DNA of 28,647 nt from Chloroflexi bacterium UBA4736 (GCA_002404015.1 DHIW01000002.1:1-28647), one strand, 5' to 3'; shown: positions 15,994-25,170, counted from the stretch's first letter. Notes: generated from the sequence alone by a model not told the origin. Numbers and translations: made by a program.

Positions 15994-18446
15994 CTCGTGA
16001 GCTCCAGGAGCTTGGCCACTGCCTGCTCGCGGGGCACGCTCAGCTTGCCCTGAACCAGCTCGGGCCGTCCACCGCCGGGCCCGAGGAACTCCTTCAACCT
16101 GGTCGCGTCATAGCGGTCGGCCAGGCTCCTGGGCACCTTGAGGACGTACTGCTCGCCCCGCGTGATGAGGACGACGCTGTCGGGCTGGATCTCGAGCACC
16201 GAGTCGGCGAACGCCTTCAGGTCGGTCGCCGGGTCGCTGACCTCATGCTCGACCAGCCGCCCCGCCGGCGCCAGCTGCTTCGCCGTCAGGCGGTTCAGCT
16301 CCTGCTCCAGGCTCTCGATCCGGCGCTCGGCGGCGCGCAGCTCCCGCCGGAGATCCGCGATCTCGTTTCGGAGTTCCTCCTCGCGCCGCCGGATAGCCGC
16401 ATCGGCAGCGTCTCCCACTGCGAGGTCGATCCGGCGCACGCCGGAGCCGATGCTCGACTCGGAGAGGACCAGCACGTTGCCAACGTCGGCCGAGTTGCTG
16501 ACATGCGTGCCGCCGCAGAGCTCGCAGGTCCAGTCGCCGAAGCACACCACCCGGACCACGTCTCCGTACTTCTCCTCGAAGAGGTGCATGGCGCCGCCCG
16601 CCACCGCGTCGCTGTACTTCTTCTGGCTCTCGTGGAAGGGCAGCGCCGCCCGGACCTGCTCGGTCATGCGGCCCCGGATGCGCTCGCGCTCCTCGGCCGT
16701 GAGTGCCCGGTTCAGCGGGAAGTCGAAGGTGGTGTGGTCGGGGCCCACCCAGGACCCGCGCTGCAGCGGCTGGGCCGCGTTGAGAACCTCCTGGAGGGCC
16801 CGATGCAGGAGGTGGGTGGCACTGTGGTGGCGCGCGACCCGGTGCCGCCGCTCGGCGTCCACCTCGGCCCGCACCGTCTCGCCGACCGCGATCGAGCCGA
16901 TCGTGACGCGGCCCAGGTGGGCGTAGGCGTCGGGGGCCGGCTTCTGCGCGTCGTCCACCCGAACCGAGCCGGCGGGACCGGTCAGGGTCCCGGTGTCGCC
17001 CACCTGGCCGCCCGACTCCCCGTAGAACGGGGTGCGGTCAAGGAAGACCTCCACCTCGTCGCCCTCGGTCGCGCGGTCGGCCGCCTGGCCCTCCCGCCGG
17101 AGGGCGATCACGGTGGCCGTGATGCTCAGCTCCCCGTAGCCCGTGAACTGACTGCGCGGCAGCGAGCCCAGGTCCGGCCAGCTGTGGGCCACGATAGTCC
17201 GCGAGCGCGTGCGCTGCTCCTCCATGGCGGCCGCGAAGCCCGCCTCGTCTACCGCCAGCTTGCGCTCGGCGGCCAGCTCCCGGGTCAGCTCGAGCGGGAA
17301 TCCGAAGGTGTCGTGCAGCTTGAACGCGTCCTCGCCGGGGATCGAGCCGTGGCGGGCGGCGATCGACTCGAAGAGCTCCATCCCCTCGTCGAGGGTTCGG
17401 AGAAAGCGCTTCTGCTCCTCGTTGACCTGCTCGCGGACGGTGTCCGCGCGCTGGCCCAGCTCCGAGTAGTGGTCGCCCATGACCTCGACCACCGGCGCGA
17501 CCGCCTCGCCCAGGGGTCTCTCCAGGCCCATCCGCCGAGCGTGCAGCGCGGCGCGCCGGATCAGGCGCCGGAGGACATAGCCGCGGCCCTCCTTGGCGGG
17601 CAGCACCCCGTCCGCGATCAGGAACGTCATGCCTCGAGCGTGGTCGGCGATGACGCGTTCCGAGACCTGGTTGGGTTCCCGGCTGTTCTGGCGGGCCCAC
17701 TCCAGGATCGGGCCGAAGAGGTCGGTGTCGAAGACGCTGTCCCGGCCCTGGACGATGGCGGTGATCCGCTCCAGGCCCATGCCCGTGTCGATGGCCGGCT
17801 TCGGCAGCGGCGGCAGGCTGCCGTCGGGCTGGCGGTCGAACTGGGGGAAGACCAGGTTCCAGAACTCCAGGAAACGGTCGCAGTGGTCGGGGTAGCAGTC
17901 GCGCTGCCCGCAGCCCGTGTCCGCTCCCCGGTCCCACCAGATCTCGGAGTCGGGACCGCAGGGCCCCAGGCCCGAAGCCAGCCCCCACCAGTTCTCCTCG
18001 TTCTCGTAGATCCACTCCGGCCGCACGCCCGTCTCCCGGCGCCAGACCTCGCGGGCTTCGCCGTCCGTGGGGTGGGTCGTGACGCGGAGCCGCTCGACCG
18101 GCAGCTGGAGGCCATCCACCACCAGCTCCCAGGCGAGCGGGATCGCGGTCTCCTTGAAGTAGGCGCCGGTGGGCGCGAAGTTGCCGAGCATCTCGAAAAA
18201 CGTGTTGTGGCGGTCGTCGCCCACCTCTTCGAGGTCGCCCGTGCGGAAGCACTTCTGGCTGGATGCCAGCCGGGGCGCGGGCGGCTCCTCCACGCCCCGG
18301 TAGTAGGGCTGGAGGGGCTGCATCCCGGCCGAGATGAACAGCGTGGTCGGATCGCCCGAAGGGATCAACGAAGCGCTGGGTAGGACAAGGTGGTCCCGGC
18401 TGCGGAAATGCTCTAGGAAGAGTGTTCTGAGTTCGGACCCGGTCAC
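15990..18446 (-). CDS. alaS: alanine--tRNA ligase
   Basis: Charges tRNA-Ala. Class II catalytic core at the N-terminus (TGSELRTLFLEHFRSRDH, HNTFFEMLGNF, AIDTGMGLERI), then the editing domain with HHSATHLLH (540-548) and CELCGGTH ending at about 648, a coiled coil near 682-730, and a C-Ala domain with GPGGGRPELVQG. About 818 aa from the GTG at 18446, which gives the family start VTGSEL. A TTG at 18479 would add 11 residues, but it lies in a strong hairpin. First gene of the long minus-strand series. Upstream sits a terminator-like stem followed by a TACAAT box. Confidence 0.96.
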   Translation of the reverse strand: MTGSELRTLFLEHFRSRDHLVLPSASLIPSGDPTTLFISAGMQPLQPYYRGVEEPPAPRLASSQKCFRTGDLEEVGDDRHNTFFEMLGNFAPTGAYFKETAIPLAWELVVDGLQLPVERLRVTTHPTDGEAREVWRRETGVRPEWIYENEENWWGLASGLGPCGPDSEIWWDRGADTGCGQRDCYPDHCDRFLEFWNLVFPQFDRQPDGSLPPLPKPAIDTGMGLERITAIVQGRDSVFDTDLFGPILEWARQNSREPNQVSERVIADHARGMTFLIADGVLPAKEGRGYVLRRLIRRAALHARRMGLERPLGEAVAPVVEVMGDHYSELGQRADTVREQVNEEQKRFLRTLDEGMELFESIAARHGSIPGEDAFKLHDTFGFPLELTRELAAERKLAVDEAGFAAAMEEQRTRSRTIVAHSWPDLGSLPRSQFTGYGELSITATVIALRREGQAADRATEGDEVEVFLDRTPFYGESGGQVGDTGTLTGPAGSVRVDDAQKPAPDAYAHLGRVTIGSIAVGETVRAEVDAERRHRVARHHSATHLLHRALQEVLNAAQPLQRGSWVGPDHTTFDFPLNRALTAEERERIRGRMTEQVRAALPFHESQKKYSDAVAGGAMHLFEEKYGDVVRVVCFGDWTCELCGGTHVSNSADVGNVLVLSESSIGSGVRRIDLAVGDAADAAIRRREEELRNEIADLRRELRAAERRIESLEQELNRLTAKQLAPAGRLVEHEVSDPATDLKAFADSVLEIQPDSVVLITRGEQYVLKVPRSLADRYDATRLKEFLGPGGGRPELVQGKLSVPREQAVAKLLELTR

Positions 18447-18457
18447 GGGATCGGTCA

Positions 18458-18463
18458 ATTGTA
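18458..18463 (-). promoter_or_regulatory. possible -10 box (TACAAT) of alaS
   Basis: TACAAT on the minus strand, 11 bases before the alaS GTG; transcription from it would leave a leader of only a few bases. No good -35 is seen, as the expected place falls in the hairpin stem. Confidence 0.35.
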
Positions 18464-18471
18464 AAAGGCGT

Positions 18472-18496
18472 GGGGGCAACCGTTCCGGTTTCCCCC
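18472..18496 (-). terminator. strong hairpin between sigma gene and alaS (terminator or attenuator)
   Basis: Minus strand: arms GGGGGAAACCG and CGGTTGCCCCC, 11 bp with one mismatch, around a GAA loop. A TTTT tract begins five bases after the stem. It lies 117 bases after the sigma gene stop and 25 bases before the alaS GTG. It could end the sigma operon or attenuate alaS. No T-box consensus was found around it. Confidence 0.5.
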
Positions 18497-18554
18497 GCGG
18501 ACCCGCTTCCGGTTACTTGCAGCGTTCCATCTCGATTGGAAGACGGACTCATAC

Positions 18555-18573
18555 GGGCCGGCGGAGCCGGCCC
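18555..18573. repeat. perfect GC hairpin after the sigma gene
   Basis: GGGCCGGC, three bases, GCCGGCCC: an 8-bp perfect stem 40 bases after the sigma-factor stop codon. There is no following U-tract, so it may protect the mRNA 3' end or act as a Rho-independent signal of the non-U type. Confidence 0.5.
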
Positions 18574-18612
18574 TCACGGCGGCTCTGGTTCTTGTTAACT
18601 GGACCGGGGCGG

Positions 18613-19392
18613 CTATGCCGACTCTTTGGGTAAGTAGTCGCGCAGCTGTTCCAGGGCTGCGCGCTGGAGTCGGGAAACGTGCATCTGGCTGATGCCCAGC
18701 CGCTTGGCGATCTCCGACTGGGAGAGCTCGTCGTAGAAGCGCATCGCCATGATCGAGCGCTCGCGGGGCGTCAGGTGCGCCATGGCCCGGTTGAGCACAT
18801 CGCGCATCTCCACCCGGTCCAGGTTCACGTCCTCGCCCCCGATCGACTCGGACAGCTGGCGGCCGCCCTCGTCGTCGGTGCCGCCGATCGTGGAGTCGAT
18901 CGACATGGGTGTGTAAGCCGTGCTCATCTCCATCGCCTCCAGCACGTCATCCGGGGAGACCTTCAGCCGCTCAGCGACCTCGTTGACGGTGGGCTGCCGG
19001 TTCAGCTCGTTCTTCATCTCCTCGTTGACGCGGACCACCTGCTGGTACAGCTCCTGGAGGCGGCGGGGGAAGCGGATGGCCCAGCCCTTGTCGCGGAAGT
19101 AGCGCTTGATCTCGCCGGCCACCGTCGGCGTGGCGAACGTCGTGAACTCGTTGCCCATGTCCGGGTCGAAGCGCTCGATCGCTTTGATCAGGCCCAGGAA
19201 GCCGACCTGCACGATGTCCTCCAGGGGCTCGCCGCGGTTCTGGAACTTGCGCGCCAGGAAGTGCACGAGGCTCTCGTAGCCACGTACCAGCTGCTCCCTG
19301 ATGCGCTCCTTCTCGGCCGGGTCGTTGGTCTCCTTGTAGCGGCGATGAAGGGCGCGCAGCTCCTCCCTGGGCGGATGCGAGGCGGAGCTCAA
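18613..19392 (-). CDS. RNA polymerase sigma factor, SigB/SigF/SigG subfamily
   Basis: 259-aa group 3 sigma-70 factor. Region 2 shows YESLVHFLARKFQNRGEPLEDIVQVGFLGLIKAIERFD, with promoter-melting residues FTTFATPTVAGEIKRYFRD; region 3 is RQPTVNEVAERLKV; region 4 is HLTPRERSIMAMRFYDELSQSEIAKRLGISQMHVSRLQR. This pattern is that of stress/sporulation sigma factors controlled by an RsbW/SpoIIAB-type partner, and an RsbW-like gene is directly upstream. TTG at 19392 overlaps the rsbW stop as TTGA. Region 2.4 and 4.2 of this class read GTTT/GGGTA-type promoters, and one stands before the operon. Confidence 0.94.
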   Translation of the reverse strand: MSSASHPPREELRALHRRYKETNDPAEKERIREQLVRGYESLVHFLARKFQNRGEPLEDIVQVGFLGLIKAIERFDPDMGNEFTTFATPTVAGEIKRYFRDKGWAIRFPRRLQELYQQVVRVNEEMKNELNRQPTVNEVAERLKVSPDDVLEAMEMSTAYTPMSIDSTIGGTDDEGGRQLSESIGGEDVNLDRVEMRDVLNRAMAHLTPRERSIMAMRFYDELSQSEIAKRLGISQMHVSRLQRAALEQLRDYLPKESA

Positions 19393-19835
19393 CTGATCAG
19401 GTATTTGACCATCCGGAAGCGAATGTGGCCCCTCGTCGGCGCGACCTGCTGGCGGAACTCGTCCACGAAGAGGCGGATCATGTCCCTTTCCAGCTTGCGC
19501 TGGGCGTCGAACGCTTCATCCGGAGTCCGGCGGGCGGGCCGGGGGATGGGCAGCGCGTGCGGCGAGGTTGGCGCCACCGCCTCCACGTCGACGGCGATGC
19601 CGCGGCTCGTCGAGTTGTAGCTGAGCTTGAGCGTCGCCCCTTCGCCCCAGGCGTCCTGGGCCGCTTCGATGGTGTTGTCGCAGGCTTGGGCAACTGCGAT
19701 GCAGAGCTCGTCGATCTCCTCGATGCTGAAGCCGAGGATGCTGCCGAGAGAGGCCGCCACCCGCTTGGCGGCGGGGATGAACTCCGCGCGGGCCGGGACC
19801 TTGAGCTCGGAGGCAAAGCTGCCCGCTGCCGGCAT
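19389..19835 (-). CDS. RsbW-like anti-sigma factor with degenerate ATP site
   Basis: 148 aa, GHKL (HATPase_c_2) type. Seen: a core IDELCIAVAQACDNTIEAA that matches the RsbW N-box with Asn54, and a C-terminal part (RLFVDEFRQQV...FRMVKYL) like that of RsbW. The G1 box (DxGxG-like) is missing: the expected place reads VDVEAVAPTSPHALP, and the second glycine box is also absent. RsbW proteins bind a sigma factor and phosphorylate the antagonist RsbV. Here sigma binding is plausible but kinase activity doubtful. No RsbV is in the window. ATG at 19835 overlaps the YtxH-like stop as TAATG. Confidence 0.82.
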   Translation of the reverse strand: MPAAGSFASELKVPARAEFIPAAKRVAASLGSILGFSIEEIDELCIAVAQACDNTIEAAQDAWGEGATLKLSYNSTSRGIAVDVEAVAPTSPHALPIPRPARRTPDEAFDAQRKLERDMIRLFVDEFRQQVAPTRGHIRFRMVKYLIS

Positions 19836-20197
19836 TACTCGGGCTCCGTCCGGCCCGGCTCGCCGATGATGGTGGCCCCACCCCCGCCGACCCCGTTGCC
19901 GCCGTCGGGCTCGAGCTCCTGGCGGCGCCGGCGGGCCGCGGTCCTGCCCTCGTTGATCGCCTTGCGCAGCGGGTGCCCGGGGTCGCTCACGGCCGTGCGG
20001 GCCCTGCCGGCGGCCGAGCGCGCCCGGGCTCGGATCTCGTCGCGGCCGCCGGTCAGCTCGATCGTGCGGCTGCGCAGGCCTTCGACCTGGTCCCGGCCCG
20101 GGCCGGACGCCAGGTAGGCCCCGGCCACCAGGCCGACCAGGCCGCCGACGACCAGGCCCCAGCCGAAACCGCCACCGCTCTCGCGCTCACTCTCCAC
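19835..20197 (-). CDS. YtxH-like small membrane protein
   Basis: 120 aa. A Gly-rich hydrophobic segment at about 9-30 (GGGFGWGLVVGGLVGLVAGAYLA) is followed by SGPGRDQVEGLRSRT, the pattern of the YtxH/gas-vesicle-like family, and then an Arg/Ala-rich hydrophilic tail ending in a Gly-rich stretch. Function unknown; B. subtilis YtxH is a general-stress gene product made from the ytxGHJ operon. GTG at 20197 overlaps the upstream gene by 11 bp. Confidence 0.72.
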   Translation of the reverse strand: MESERESGGGFGWGLVVGGLVGLVAGAYLASGPGRDQVEGLRSRTIELTGGRDEIRARARSAAGRARTAVSDPGHPLRKAINEGRTAARRRRQELEPDGGNGVGGGGATIIGEPGRTEPE

Positions 20198-20585
20198 TTG
20201 CCTTGCCTCCTCGTGCCCGGGTCCTCTCGGGCGTGACTGGTACCTCGACGTAAGAGCGCCACAGGCTGCGGCCGGCGACGCCGACGCCGTGCAGGGTCGC
20301 GCGCAGGCCGCGCGACGAGCTGTCCGCGACTTCGCCGAGCTCGTCGCCCAGGCGGGAGGCCCCGGCCCCCGCCGACTGCAGCGCGACGTTGACCCCGGCT
20401 GTGATGTCGTTCACATTCCCGATGCTTCCGCGAACCTCCGGGAGGGTGTCCCGGAGCTCTTCGTTGACGGTCACCAGGAGCTCCTCGGCAGCGGCCAGGG
20501 TCCGGTTGACCCGCAGCAGCACGACGCAGAGGACGAGTCCCACCAGCACGACGACCACGCCGGCTACAAAGAGAAAGAGACCCAC
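20187..20585 (-). CDS. DUF948 (YtxG-like) membrane protein
   Basis: 132 aa. One N-terminal membrane helix (about 3-25, LFLFVAGVVVVLVGLVLCVVLL) is followed by a long amphipathic helix region (VNRTLAAAEELLVTVNEELRDTLPEVRGSIGNVNDIT) typical of DUF948. In B. subtilis the DUF948 gene ytxG is next to ytxH and is controlled by stress sigma factors. GTG at 20585 is 8 bases after a GGGTAT box. First gene of the four-gene sigma operon. Confidence 0.78.
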   Translation of the reverse strand: MGLFLFVAGVVVVLVGLVLCVVLLRVNRTLAAAEELLVTVNEELRDTLPEVRGSIGNVNDITAGVNVALQSAGAGASRLGDELGEVADSSSRGLRATLHGVGVAGRSLWRSYVEVPVTPERTRARGGKASGE

Positions 20586-20593
20586 GCCTTCAG

Positions 20594-20620
20594 ATACCCC
20601 CTAAGCCCCGACCACCAAAC
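20594..20620 (-). promoter_or_regulatory. SigB/SigF-type promoter of the sigma operon
   Basis: Minus strand: GTTT at 20620-20617, 17-base spacer, GGGTAT at 20599-20594. This matches the GTTT/GGGTAT class read by SigB/SigF-type factors. A start 7 bases after the -10 would give an almost leaderless mRNA beginning at the GTG at 20585. It suggests the sigma factor drives its own operon. The G-run can alternatively be read as a ribosome site (AGGGGG). Confidence 0.6.
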
Positions 20621-20625
20621 AGATC

Positions 20626-20889
20626 TCAGCGCAATCTTATTGGCAGCCGGTGCGCCAGGGGCTGCAGCGCGACCGCAAAGATCAGGGCCGGCAGCAGGTT
20701 GGCCGAGCCCACCCGCAGGGAGGGCAGGCCGACGAGGTCCCAGAGCTGGCCGAGCAGGATGCCGGCCGTCGTCAGGATCAGGACCGGCAGGTAGGCCCGG
20801 CGCGGGTAGGGCCAGAACGCGTAGAGCAGCTGGGAGACGGCCAGGATCAGGATCGCCGACACCAGCAGGCTGGGGCTGATGAGGCTCAC
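20626..20889 (-). CDS. small membrane protein, unknown function
   Basis: About 87 aa from the GTG at 20889, with three hydrophobic stretches (ISPSLLVSAILILAVSQLLYA; LPVLILTTAGILLGQLW; NLLPALIFAVALQPL). I do not recognise a family. The frame also opens at an ATG at 20973, which would add 28 hydrophilic residues; the N-terminus there (DPPDYFRTTHDPPP) looks less protein-like, so I prefer the GTG. It lies between aspS and the sigma operon on the same strand and ends just before the SigB/SigF-type promoter. Confidence 0.55.
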   Translation of the reverse strand: MSLISPSLLVSAILILAVSQLLYAFWPYPRRAYLPVLILTTAGILLGQLWDLVGLPSLRVGSANLLPALIFAVALQPLAHRLPIRLR

Positions 20890-21055
20890 GCGGCGGGCGC
20901 CCGGGAAACGTCCCGTTGGGGGTGGGTCGTGGGTTGTCCTGAAATAGTCAGGTGGGTCACCTGCCTCCGCCATTCCAAGTCCCGTCTAGCGGGCATTTGG
21001 TCCAGCCTCGGACTCCGGCGTCCCTATGTACTTGCTGTTGGGCAACGCGCACATT

Positions 21056-21083
21056 GACCCGCACCCCATACGGGAGCAGGGTC
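21056..21083 (-). terminator. weak hairpin after aspS
   Basis: GACCC and GGGTC arms, with inner GC and CCC/GGG pairs and one bulge, 17-44 bases after the aspS stop. No U-tract. It may mark the end of the hisS-aspS transcript. Confidence 0.3.
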
Positions 21084-21099
21084 ATCTTACCCACCCTGG

Positions 21100-22844
<1,745 letters not shown>

Positions 22845-22848
<4 letters not shown>

Positions 22849-24113
22849 GCGAACGCCTCGGGCAGCCGGTCCCAGCTCGTCTCCGCCTGCTCGCCGCTGT
22901 GCATGTCGCGCAGCTGCACGACCTGGCGGGCGGCCTCGTCCTCGCCGAGGATGGCGACGATCGGGACCCCGGTCTTCGCGGCGGAGCGCATCTTGGCCTT
23001 GAGGCTGCGAGACGTGTAGTCCACGGCGCAGGCGACCACCGACCGGCAGAGGCGCCCGACCTGGGCGGCGGCGAGGTTCTGCTCGGGGGTGGCGGGCAGC
23101 ACCAGCACCCGCGCCGGTGGGGCGGGCACCACCTCCTCGCCTTCCTCGGCCAGCATCGCGACGATCCGGTCCAGGCCCGCCGCGAAGCCGACGCCGGGGG
23201 TGGCAGGGTAGCCGAGCTCGGCGGCAAGGCCGTCGTAGCGGCCGCCCCCGCCGAGCGCGTTCTGGGCTCCCCCCAGCGCCGTGTGCTGGTACTCGAACAC
23301 CGTCCGGGTGTAGTAGTCGAGGCCGCGCACCAGGTAGGGGTTCAGGCGGTACTCGATGCCGCCGGCATCGAGGTGGCGGCGCACCTCCTCGAAGTGAGCG
23401 GCGCAGGCTTCGCAGAGGTTGTCGGTTATCTTGGGCGCCCCCGACTTGAAGGGCTGGCACTGCTCCTCCTTGCAGTCGAGGAGGCGCAGCGGGTTGCTCT
23501 CGATCCGGCGCTGGCAGTCGTAGTGCAGCTGGTCCTTGAGCGGCCGGTAGTAGGCCGTCAGCTTCTCGAGGTAGGCGGGACGGCAGGCCTGGTCGCCGAT
23601 GCTGTTCAGCTCCAGCGAGATCCGGGCCAGGCCGAGGTCGGTGAGCCAGCCCTTGCTCATCTCGATGACCTCGGCGTCGAAGGGGGCGGCGCCGTCGCCG
23701 ATGACCTCGACGTCGAACTGGTAGAACTGCCGGTATCTCAGGTACTGCGGCTTGTCGTGCCGGAACATCGGGCCGAGCGTAAAGAGGCGCGCCGGCTGGG
23801 GAGCCTGGTTCAGACCGCCCTCGAAGTAAGCTCGGACCACGCTCGCGGTGGCCTCTGGCCGCAGCGCGAGGCGGGCGCTGCTGTCCGAGTGGGGCTCCAG
23901 CCGGTACATCTCCTTGCGGACGACGTCGGTGTCGCCCCCCACCCCCCGCTCGATCAGCTCCAGGGGCTCGATGATCGGCACCAGCAGGTCCTGGTAGCCG
24001 TAGCGGCGGGCGGCCCGGACCGCGCCTCTCTCGACCACCGCCCAGGCCGCGCGGTCCTTCGGCAGGATGTCACGGACGCCGCGGGCGGCCTTGATCGGCT
24101 GGATCGAGGGCAT
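22845..24113 (-). CDS. hisS: histidine--tRNA ligase
   Basis: Charges tRNA-His. Start MPSIQPIKAARGVRDILP is the family form; LRPEATASVVRAYFE with motif 2 (GPMFRHDKPQYLRYRQFYQ), the histidine motifs LVRGLDYYTRTVFEY and GGRYDGLAAELG, and the C-terminal anticodon domain from about 325 are present. 422 aa. ATG at 24113. A TACAAT lies 6 bases upstream, so the mRNA may be leaderless. The gene is divergent from the TfoX-N gene, 26 bases away. Confidence 0.97.
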
Positions 24114-24119
24114 CGAACG

Positions 24120-24125
24120 ATTGTA
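24120..24125 (-). promoter_or_regulatory. possible -10 box of hisS (leaderless start)
   Basis: TACAAT on the minus strand, six bases before the hisS ATG, so transcription could begin at or next to the A of the start codon. No clear -35 and no ribosome site are seen. The 26-base divergent gap must also serve the plus-strand gene. Confidence 0.4.
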
Positions 24126-24139
24126 GAGTCGGCCGGTCG

Positions 24140-24439
24140 ATGAACTTCCACACCCTGGTCGTGGACCAGCTCAAGGACCTGGGCGAGGTCGAGGACCGCC
24201 CCCTCCTCGGCGGCTGGGGGCTCTGGCTGGACGGCTCCATGTTCGGCATCGTCCAGGGCGAGCGGCTCTACCTGCTGACCGCGGACCCCGAGGCCCGGCT
24301 CGAGTACCAGCGCCAGGGTTCGATGCCGTACCAGGCCAGCGGACCCTACCGCGAGTACTACCGGGTCCCCGCGACGGTGCTCGAAAGCCGCCAGCGGCTG
24401 GTGGCGGCGGCCCGCCGGGCAGCCGGGAGCGGCAAGTAG
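24140..24439 (+). CDS. TfoX N-terminal domain protein
   Basis: 99 aa consisting of the TfoX-N domain alone: LVVDQLKDLGEVEDRPLLGGWGLWLDG, then MFGIVQGERLYLLTAD and the YQRQGSMPYQ segment, ending in a Lys/Arg-Ala helix (LESRQRLVAAARRAA). In gamma-proteobacteria TfoX is a competence regulator, but stand-alone TfoX-N proteins are widespread and of unknown role. ATG at 24140. Convergent with the MBL gene, whose stop is two bases away. Confidence 0.8.
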   Translation: MNFHTLVVDQLKDLGEVEDRPLLGGWGLWLDGSMFGIVQGERLYLLTADPEARLEYQRQGSMPYQASGPYREYYRVPATVLESRQRLVAAARRAAGSGK

Positions 24440-24440
24440 G

Positions 24441-25079
24441 TCACAGGAAAGGGTTGTGGCTGCGCTCCCGGCCGATGGTGGTGGCGGGGCCGTGGCCGCT
24501 GAGAACCCGGGTGTCGTCGGGATGGGGCAGCAGCTTGTTCCGGATGCCGTCCAGCAGGGCCTGGCCGTCCGAGTTGTGGAAGTCCGAGCGGCCGATCGAG
24601 CCTGCGAAGAGGGCATCGCCCGTGAACAGGGCATCCCCGATCTTCAGGGTGACGCCGCCCGGGCTGTGTCCGGGGGTATGGAGCACCTCGAACTCCAGCG
24701 AGCCGGCGCGGTAGGTCTCGCCCTCGGCCAGGCTGTCCACCGTGGCGATCGGCGCAAACTCGACCTGGAACTGGCGCCGGAGGGGCTTGCCCGCGGTCAC
24801 CACCTCGCGCTCGGCGTCGTGGACCGCGACCGGTACGCCCGGGAACTCCTCCAGCAGCCGGGGCAGGCCGGCGATGTGGTCGACGTCGGTGTGCGTCAGG
24901 AGGATCGCCGCCACGTTGGCGCCGCGCCTCTTGACGAGGTCGACCATCAGCTCGGGCTCCAGGTTGGCGTCCACGATCACGGCGTCGCGGGTGGCCTCGT
25001 CCTCCACCAGGTAGGAGTTGGTGGCGAACTGGCGGTCGGCTGTGGACTCAACGTGGATGCGCGGCGGTTGTGAACTCAC
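24441..25079 (-). CDS. MBL-fold metallo-hydrolase (glyoxalase II-like)
   Basis: 212 aa metallo-beta-lactamase fold hydrolase. Metal motif LLTHTDVDHIAG (the second position of the usual HxHxDH is Asp, a known variant), HTPGHSPGG, a GDALFAGSIGRSDF segment and C-terminal GHGPATTIGRERSHNPF, all typical of the glyoxalase II/YcbL-like group. It probably hydrolyses a thioester, but the substrate is not shown. Start at 25079, divergent from the HNH gene. The stop abuts the TfoX-N gene. Confidence 0.88.
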   Translation of the reverse strand: MSSQPPRIHVESTADRQFATNSYLVEDEATRDAVIVDANLEPELMVDLVKRRGANVAAILLTHTDVDHIAGLPRLLEEFPGVPVAVHDAEREVVTAGKPLRRQFQVEFAPIATVDSLAEGETYRAGSLEFEVLHTPGHSPGGVTLKIGDALFTGDALFAGSIGRSDFHNSDGQALLDGIRNKLLPHPDDTRVLSGHGPATTIGRERSHNPFL

Positions 25080-25092
25080 GGCGTGCTCAGTC

Positions 25093-25127
25093 TAAGAGGG
25101 CGATTCGGCCGGAGTCCGAGGCTCTTA
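25093..25127. repeat. palindrome sharing the TTCGGCCGGAG core
   Basis: Outer arms TAAGAG and CTCTTA are perfect; inside is TTCGGCCGGAG, shared with the palindrome at 9989-10043. Both are intergenic. Confidence 0.5.
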
Positions 25128-25135
25128 ACAGCCTT

Positions 25136-25151
25136 GCGCGCGCGCGCGCGC
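25136..25151. repeat. (GC)8 alternating tract
   Basis: Eight GC dinucleotides, flanked by TT and AA so that the whole is a 20-base palindrome, 20 bases before the HNH gene ATG. Alternating GC can adopt Z-DNA under supercoiling. Confidence 0.9.
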
Positions 25152-25170
25152 AAACCCATCAATAGAACAG

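Larger units (their letters stand above)
18447..18612. other. intergenic region between sigma gene and alaS
   Basis: This is the main non-coding gap inside the large minus-strand block. It contains two hairpins: a perfect 8-bp GGGCCGGC/GCCGGCCC stem with a 3-base loop (18555-18573) and the 11-bp stem at 18472-18496, and a TACAAT box next to alaS. No small ORF is convincing. Confidence 0.6.
25080..25170. promoter_or_regulatory. divergent promoter region with palindrome and GC-dinucleotide tract
   Basis: Between the MBL and HNH genes. Contains an imperfect palindrome at 25093-25127 (TAAGAG/CTCTTA arms around TTCGGCCGGAG) and an alternating (GC)8 tract at 25136-25151 framed by TT and AA. No clear -35/-10 pair could be assigned on either strand; AATAGAACAG precedes the HNH ATG. 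Confidence 0.5.

Noticed and set aside
16245..18383. 712-aa plus-strand open frame opposite alaS
   Set aside because: High-GC shadow of alaS; Arg/Leu/Gly/Gln-rich, no family pattern, while the minus frame is clear AlaS.
18447..18612. T-box riboswitch before alaS
   Set aside because: There is a GGGTCCGCGG stretch and a hairpin, but not the TGGNACCGCG T-box core nor a specifier stem I can recognise.
24441..25079. MBL protein as an inactive enzyme because of HTDVDH
   Set aside because: THxDxDH is a recurrent active variant in the superfamily and the other ligands are present.
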